Made by a program: the position numbers and the translations under genes
Notes under the pieces: generated by a model
What the model saw: only the letters and a program-made list of their open reading frames with translations
Databases searched by the model: none
What the model was told of the DNA's origin: nothing
Source of the DNA: JAPLVS01 sp043809265
GTDB taxonomy: Archaea; Iainarchaeota; Iainarchaeia; Iainarchaeales; DTGL01
Length of the DNA stretch: 19,403 nucleotides
Direction: 5' to 3'
Assembly (NCBI GenBank): GCA_043809265.1
Contig: JAZDDY010000128.1
Span: forward strand, 1 to 19,403
Shown here: positions 15,010-19,403 of the stretch, in pieces
How the letters are laid out: every line of letters starts with the position of its first letter
Numbering within the stretch: the stretch's first letter is position 1

Positions 15010-16308
15010 ATGCGTGAAATAATCTTGGGCGAAGCCGTGGAAAAGAAAGCCGGCGGGCCGTTTTTCAGCTTCAAATATGGGGGCAAAAGGCTGGTTTTTG
15101 CCCCGAAACGCAACAGGCTGTTCCTGCTTGAAAAAGGGGAACACTTGCCGGAATCGGGCAAAGTGCCAGATAAGTGCAAAGAACTTCAGGCTATGGACTT
15201 GCTCGAGGGCTGCTGCAGGCCGCCGAACTACGGAGGGATAACTTTCCTTTTGAACACCACCTGCAACCTCGGATGCCTTTACTGCTATGCGGACAAAGGA
15301 AATGTAAGGCAGAGCGGCATTATGCTCAACAAGGCGAAGGCATTCAGTGCGATAGATTTTGTGCGTGAACGGTTCCCGGAGGGAAAAAAGGAATTCGACA
15401 TTTTTTTCCACGGCAGGGGCGAACCGACCCTTGAATTGGGGCTGATGGAGTCCATTCTGGGCTATTCAAGGAAAAAATTCAAAAAAGTGAATGTAAGCCT
15501 TATTTCGAACGGCGTTTTTGGAAAAAAAGCGCTTGATTGGATACTAAAAAATGCGGATTCTCTGGCAGTTTCCTGCTGCGGTCTGCCGGAAATACAGGAC
15601 AGGCTAAGGCCGCTCAGGAGCGGCGGGCCTTCATCAAAAATAGTTGAAAAAAACTTGAAGGCGCTGGTCGGGGCAGGGAAAAAAGTTTCAATAAAGTGCT
15701 ATTTGGACAGTGAAGCCACCCAAAGGATGGATGAAATTGTAGAGTATTTTTCAACGCTCGGCGTTGCAACTCTGTTCCTTGCCCCGATATCAGAAACAGC
15801 ATGTAGCGAGAAGCACGGAGTGGAAAAACCCGAAATGGGCGAATTCCAAAAAAGGCTTTTGCAGGCGATTGAGCTAGCGGACCGACGCGACCTTATGGTG
15901 CAGTCCAGCATTTTGCAGGTGGGGGAGATAAAGCATATCCCCTGTGGCGTCCTGTGGCCGCAGATTGTGGTCACGCCATCCGGAAATATAAGCGCATGCA
16001 ATTCCCTGATAACGCTTGATGATCTGAGGTTTTATTACGGGAAAATCGGCAAGGAAATTGTGCTGGATTTTGAAAAGGTCGGCAAGTGGAGAAAAGAGCT
16101 GAACCCTGAAAAAATCTGCAAAGGGTGTTTTCTGAGATGGAGCTGCGCCGGCGGCTGTTATGCAAGGGAATGCATAAAGGAAAAAGGGCATTACCGGCTT
16201 GATAGGAAACTGTGCAGGCTGAAAAGGGATACAGCCATAAAATACTTCAAGTATCTTGTTTCAAAGGAATGTAATGAAGGCCAAAAACGCAGACCGCTAG
16301 TTTCATAA
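15010..16308 (+). CDS. SPASM-domain radical SAM maturase
   Basis: The 432-residue protein has an N-terminal region (1-75) with a beta-rich stretch (GGKRLVFAPKRNRLFLLEKG), possibly a peptide-clasp domain. The radical SAM motif follows as C85-x3-C89-x2-C92 (CNLGCLYC), then FHGRGEPTLELG in place of the usual GGEP. The C-terminus has a full SPASM set: CGVLWPQIVVTPSGNISACN, CKGCFLRWSCAGGCYAREC and a last Cys (KLCRLK). This architecture is that of sulfatase-maturase-like and RiPP-modifying enzymes. The start at ATG 15010 is 55 bp after hxsA; an upstream in-frame ATG would lie inside hxsA and read the repeat out of frame. An aatttatc element about 26 bp upstream fits this start. Its position suggests it acts on the HxS precursor. 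Confidence 0.85.
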   Translation: MREIILGEAVEKKAGGPFFSFKYGGKRLVFAPKRNRLFLLEKGEHLPESGKVPDKCKELQAMDLLEGCCRPPNYGGITFLLNTTCNLGCLYCYADKGNVRQSGIMLNKAKAFSAIDFVRERFPEGKKEFDIFFHGRGEPTLELGLMESILGYSRKKFKKVNVSLISNGVFGKKALDWILKNADSLAVSCCGLPEIQDRLRPLRSGGPSSKIVEKNLKALVGAGKKVSIKCYLDSEATQRMDEIVEYFSTLGVATLFLAPISETACSEKHGVEKPEMGEFQKRLLQAIELADRRDLMVQSSILQVGEIKHIPCGVLWPQIVVTPSGNISACNSLITLDDLRFYYGKIGKEIVLDFEKVGKWRKELNPEKICKGCFLRWSCAGGCYARECIKEKGHYRLDRKLCRLKRDTAIKYFKYLVSKECNEGQKRRPLVS

Positions 16309-16322
16309 GGATCAAAAGCGTA

Positions 16323-16778
16323 TCAATTGCCTATTTTTAAATCCGGCGAAGGATTGTTCATGTCGGCAGTGAAGCATTCCGTGCAGCACCATTCGAGCCT
16401 GAAAGGCCGCCCCTCGGCTACTTCGGCGCAGGCTGTTGCGGTTATTGCGCCTGTTTTTTCCGCAGGAAGCGGTTGGTTAACAGCCACTATGTCCGTTCCG
16501 CCTTTTGTCGGAATCGTTATTTTCACCGAAGAAATTTCCAAGGCATTGGGATTAAAGAAAGGGACCACTATTTTGCCGCCGATGCATTCGTACTGGCCGT
16601 ATTCTATGCTGCAATCGCCATTTGCGGCCGCCGCATTCTGCTCCGGGGGCGGTGTGCTAAATGCCAGATAAATATATAGCGCGGCAAGCAGGCAAAAAAG
16701 GACCACGAAAAACGGGAGGGCTTTTGCCGCAAAATTCTTCTCTTGAACTATGTTATTTTTAATTTTTTCTTTCTTCAA
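16323..16778 (-). CDS. Single-pass membrane protein with extracytoplasmic Cys-containing domain
   Basis: The 151-residue protein starts at a TTG (16778-16776) with a strong ribosome-binding site, gaggtggtg, overlapping the previous stop. A basic N-terminus precedes one membrane helix (about residues 19-40, ALPFFVVLFCLLAALYIYLA). The outer domain contains CSIEYGQYEC, a strand-rich middle (ISSVKITIPTKGGTDIVAV), CAE, and CCTECFT. Two conserved-looking Cys pairs suggest disulfides. I do not recognise it. It is co-transcribed behind a radical SAM gene (9-bp gap), so it may be a substrate, product anchor or immunity-type partner. An archaeal pilin-like or generic surface protein is the alternative. 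Confidence 0.7.
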   Translation of the reverse strand: MKKEKIKNNIVQEKNFAAKALPFFVVLFCLLAALYIYLAFSTPPPEQNAAAANGDCSIEYGQYECIGGKIVVPFFNPNALEISSVKITIPTKGGTDIVAVNQPLPAEKTGAITATACAEVAEGRPFRLEWCCTECFTADMNNPSPDLKIGN

Positions 16779-16787
16779 AGCACCACC

Positions 16788-17699
16788 TCACGGCACAGGC
16801 ACTAATTCCTCAAAACCTCTTTTCTCCGCATACTCCTTAAATATTCCTTCACAGGAATTAAAATATCTGCAGCCCCGGCACTGTCGGCCCTTTACGCGGC
16901 CGTGCAACGCCCTGTTTTTTTCGACTTCCAAATCCTCGAATTCCGGGCCTATGTGCTGTTCTGCGAGGGAACCCCTAGACATCCTTTCGCTCACATATAT
17001 AAGGTTGCCAAGCATATAGCAATACGGGACATACCTAAAATAAACATGCTTTATCCCTTTTTTCATTCCGGCAGCTATCGTTTTTGGCACAACATCGATC
17101 AGTTCCTCCAGCTTCGGCACCAGTTCTTCAAAATTTTCATGCGCGTTTCCGCGCGGGTGGGGAAAAATGAATTCGAGGCCGTTTGCACCAAGGGCAATGG
17201 CTTTTTCCGCTATTTCCGGGAGAAATAAAATGTTCTGCTTCACAATCACGGTATTGGTGCACACGTAGCCTTCGCTTTCCTTCCTGAAATTCTTCATCCC
17301 CTTTACAAGCTGTTCAAAGGAGCCGCTGCACCTTGTAAGGGAATCGTGCAATTCTGCGTTATGGCCGTGGATTGAAAAGACAGCGGAATTGAGCCCTGCC
17401 TCGACCAGCGCCTTTGCAAACGCCGGCTTGGACAGCATCCTGCCGTTTGTGGTGATGCTTATCGTTTCATAGCCTGCCTTTTTCGCGTGCATTACCAATT
17501 CAAGAATGTCTTTCCTTATTGTGGGCTCGCCGCCCAAAAAATCCACAAATTTTGAGCCGCGCTTTTTTGCAAGGTCAAGCTGTTTTTTTGCCTCGGTGGT
17601 CCGCATGGGGGGCAGGCGCCTCTTGTCCCCGCAATAACAGAACCTGCAGTTGTTGTTGCACTCGTAGCCTAACAGGAGGGAGGTCTTCTTTTGAACCAT
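16788..17699 (-). CDS. Short radical SAM peptide-modifying enzyme (paralog 8)
   Basis: The 303-residue protein has C14-x3-C18-x2-C21 (CNNNCRFC), LGGEPTIRKD, ITTNGRML, SIHGHNAELHDSLTRCSGSF, and the auxiliary set VPYCYMLGN plus CRGCRYFNSCEG, ending GFEELVPVP. It belongs with the proteins at 6417 and 11443. The ATG is at 17699, 65 bp after the hxsB stop, with a possible TATA-like gatattaaatg in the gap. It is followed at once by the small membrane protein gene, its best candidate partner or substrate on linkage grounds. Confidence 0.85.
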   Translation of the reverse strand: MVQKKTSLLLGYECNNNCRFCYCGDKRRLPPMRTTEAKKQLDLAKKRGSKFVDFLGGEPTIRKDILELVMHAKKAGYETISITTNGRMLSKPAFAKALVEAGLNSAVFSIHGHNAELHDSLTRCSGSFEQLVKGMKNFRKESEGYVCTNTVIVKQNILFLPEIAEKAIALGANGLEFIFPHPRGNAHENFEELVPKLEELIDVVPKTIAAGMKKGIKHVYFRYVPYCYMLGNLIYVSERMSRGSLAEQHIGPEFEDLEVEKNRALHGRVKGRQCRGCRYFNSCEGIFKEYAEKRGFEELVPVP

Positions 17700-17764
17700 T
17701 TCAATCCAAAGAAAGTAAGGCAGAAATCATTTAATATCATAACGCGCCTGCAGAGGGAATAGTT

Positions 17765-19213
17765 TCAGACAAAAACCGTGTCTGTTTCGCACCATTTGAA
17801 AAATGCTTTCCTGTAATCGCCGGAGTGCAGCAATTTGTCAAAAACAAGCCGGATGGTTTCGCCCATTATTTTGCACCTTTCGTCGTTCGCTTCCTGGGAA
17901 ACAATCGTGCCCTGTGCCGAAAAAATGTAGACAGGGCAGATTCCGCAGTAGGGGCTCCAGGCGCATTTGTTGCACAAAAAGCTCTTTTTTGAGGAAATGT
18001 CTATGAGGGAAATCGCTGTCTTGTTGTTGAAAATATCGCCATACGCCGAGGTTTTCACGTTGCCGAGCCTGAATTCCTCGAAGATTTTGCCCTCGTCGCA
18101 GGAATGGATGTCTCCGTTGAACTTGTACAAAAGCTGGCCTATGGCGGCACCGCACGGCGACATTATGTCAACCATCATCGGGTCGCGCTTCTGGAGGATT
18201 TTTTTCGCAAAAATTGTGGCCATTGCCTCCCTTATTTGAACGCCCCCGGAATTCTTTTTCACGATGTAATCCAGAGTTTCCCTGTAAAACTTGTTGTACG
18301 CATCCGAAGAGTAGCCGATTTTTTGCCATGATTTTGCCGCAAAGCCTATGTTGTTCAAAGGCCTCAGCCACAGGCTGTCAAAGCCCAGGGAAACATATTC
18401 GTCCACTATCTCTTTTCCCATCGGAAGCGAATATCGCGTAATCGTCCCCAGTGCGCTCAGGTTGAAGTTTTTTTCCCATTCGCTTTTTATCCTCTTGATC
18501 CAGTAAACCACATCGTCATAAGTGCCTGTCCCGCCCAAATATTTCCTGTTTTTGTTGTGCACTTCTTTAGGGCCGTCGAGGGAAGTGGAAATGCCCATTA
18601 TTTTCCTTGACGCAAGTTCTTTGAGGATGGTTTCGTCCATTTTCGTGAGGTTTGTGACAAGGGAAAACTTGAGTCTTTTTCCAGTGGCTTTGGCTTTCTT
18701 TTCGGCATAATCGAAGACGAACTGCATTGTGGAAAAATTAAGCAGGCATTCCCCGCCCTGGAACTCTATCACGAGGTTTTTTGCAGGGCTTTTGAAAATA
18801 AAATCGACAACCGCTTTCGCAGTATCGCGATCCATATCGTTTCCGATGGTGCTGTCCGCTTCAGGGCTCGAATGGCAGTAAGCGCAGTGCATGTTGCAGC
18901 GCATTGTGGGGGTGATTATGTGGAGCGTTGGCCCGTAGAAAAGGAAATGGTGCCTTTCCCTGTAATCCCGGACAACCTTTTCCACATTGCTTTCCGTGAG
19001 GATTATGCCCTTTTCCTTCAATTTGTCGAAAAGGTTCGGGTCCTCGCCGAGTTTATGCGATCTGAGCAAGGCATATTCTTCTTTGGAGAGAGCTGCCCAC
19101 GAACCGTGCTCTGTTGTCAGCAGGAATTCGTTTTCATTGAATTTATGGGTGCTGAAATCGTTCAGGATGTATTCTTCCCTCAGGAAGGCGGAATCAAAAT
19201 AGCTTTTGACCAT
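17765..19213 (-). CDS. hxsB: HxsB-type SPASM radical SAM maturase
   Basis: The 482-residue protein has an N-terminal region with a NEFLLTTEHGSWAALSKEEY strand pair like the gene-typical start of HxsB. The radical SAM motif is C106-x3-C110-x2-C113 (RCNMHCAYCHSS), followed by FQGGECLLNF. HNKNRKYLGGTGTYDDV, IVDEYVSLGF and LRPLNNIGFA match the HxsB pattern I recall from bacteria. The SPASM part holds SPCGAAIGQLLYKFNGDIHS followed by CDEG, then CNKCAWSPYCGICP and a last ERCKIM cysteine. It is expected to modify the His-Xaa-Ser tract with HxsC and HxsD. The start is well supported by ggtgat three bases before ATG. Its minus-strand position, away from hxsA, is unlike a compact operon. Confidence 0.8.
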   Translation of the reverse strand: MVKSYFDSAFLREEYILNDFSTHKFNENEFLLTTEHGSWAALSKEEYALLRSHKLGEDPNLFDKLKEKGIILTESNVEKVVRDYRERHHFLFYGPTLHIITPTMRCNMHCAYCHSSPEADSTIGNDMDRDTAKAVVDFIFKSPAKNLVIEFQGGECLLNFSTMQFVFDYAEKKAKATGKRLKFSLVTNLTKMDETILKELASRKIMGISTSLDGPKEVHNKNRKYLGGTGTYDDVVYWIKRIKSEWEKNFNLSALGTITRYSLPMGKEIVDEYVSLGFDSLWLRPLNNIGFAAKSWQKIGYSSDAYNKFYRETLDYIVKKNSGGVQIREAMATIFAKKILQKRDPMMVDIMSPCGAAIGQLLYKFNGDIHSCDEGKIFEEFRLGNVKTSAYGDIFNNKTAISLIDISSKKSFLCNKCAWSPYCGICPVYIFSAQGTIVSQEANDERCKIMGETIRLVFDKLLHSGDYRKAFFKWCETDTVFV

Positions 19214-19216
19214 TCA

Positions 19217-19263
19217 ATCACCACAACATTCAGAATATTAGGGCACTAACATTAAATAAATAA
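19217..19263 (-). promoter_or_regulatory. hxsB promoter and ribosome-binding site
   Basis: On the minus strand, ggtgat (19222-19217) complements the archaeal 16S rRNA 3' end and sits three bases before the hxsB ATG. An A/T block (ttatttatttaat, 19263-19251) about 40 bp upstream can act as the TATA box. The gap to the upstream gene is only 50 bp. Confidence 0.5.
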
Positions 19264-19401
19264 CTAGGCCGGTTCGGATTCCCGGCCGACCCAGGAGGAT
19301 AGCACCTCGACGCATGCGGACTTTATGCCTTCATCCCCTATTGAATCGCATTTTTCGGCACTTCCCTGCTTTGCTATGCCGCAAAATTCAACCCACGCCG
19401 G
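19264..19401 (-). CDS. C-terminal end of an unidentified gene (5' part outside window)
   Basis: One minus-strand frame is open from the window edge for 45 codons to a TAG at 19264-19266. The residues include FCGIAKQGSAEKCDSIGDE, an AC pair ten residues later, and an ESEPA end. Three cysteines are spaced 10-11 residues apart. Nothing identifies the family. A 6-bp GC inverted repeat (ggccgg...ccggcc, 19267-19287) lies just before the stop, followed on this strand by an A/T-rich stretch, which could aid termination. The other two minus frames hit stops quickly. Confidence 0.5.
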   Translation of the reverse strand, partial: PAWVEFCGIAKQGSAEKCDSIGDEGIKSACVEVLSSWVGRESEPA

Positions 19402-19403
19402 CT

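Noticed and set aside
19267..19290. ggttcggattcccgg, similar to a tRNA T-arm and a possible attachment site
   Set aside because: The loop has 9 bases and lacks the usual A at the T-loop position, no other tRNA arms lie alongside, and a reading frame passes through it.

Overview
The window looks archaeal, most likely from a small-genome lineage of the DPANN type. The evidence is AT-rich TATA-like boxes about 25-30 bp before several start codons (leaderless style), ribosome-binding sites of the GGTG/GGTGAT type, tight ATGA overlaps, and short membrane-anchored or secreted Cys-rich proteins. The exact phylum cannot be fixed from this sequence alone.

Nearly all of it (about 1.8-19.2 kb) is one dense locus for post-translational modification of a ribosomally made peptide. 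The core is a His-Xaa-Ser (Hxs) type system. It has a 122-residue precursor ending in 14 HxS triplets (hxsA-like, 14586-14954), an HxsB-type SPASM radical SAM enzyme (minus strand, 17765-19213), an HxsC-type radical SAM gene (13691-14561, interrupted by a one-base shift at an A7 run) and an HxsD-type protein (5625-6131) with a second small paralog overlapping it. Around this core lies far more chemistry than the four-gene Hxs system I know: a YcaO ATP-dependent heterocyclase/thioamidase with an E1-like N-terminal region, a class I methyltransferase, a B12-binding-domain radical SAM protein, a SufS-like cysteine desulfurase, another SPASM radical SAM enzyme, five more short radical SAM paralogs, and a stand-alone protein that looks like only the C-terminal half of those paralogs.

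Layout: 1-1638 (-) is the N-terminal part of a large secreted Cys-rich protein, probably host and transcribed away from the cluster. 1639-1870 holds the divergent promoters. 1871-12354 (+) runs remnant ycaO start, methyltransferase, hxsD remnant, YcaO, HxsD, HxsD-like, rSAM, rSAM, B12-rSAM, half-rSAM protein, cysteine desulfurase, rSAM. 12376-13245 (-) is one rSAM. 13304-16308 (+) runs Cys-rich membrane peptide, hxsC, hxsA, SPASM rSAM. 16323-19213 (-) runs, in transcription order, hxsB, rSAM, membrane protein. 19264-19401 (-) is the C-terminal end of another gene.

A working model (inference): HxsD-type proteins help present the precursor; HxsB, HxsC and the other radical SAM enzymes modify the His-Xaa-Ser tract or other peptides; YcaO and the methyltransferases add backbone or methyl modifications; the desulfurase supplies sulfur for the many Fe-S clusters or for a thioamide; and the peptide is exported through its signal-like hydrophobic segment. 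No dedicated transporter or protease is visible. The left part also records a partial tandem duplication of the [promoter-ycaO ... hxsD] unit, with both upstream copies broken and a methyltransferase between them.
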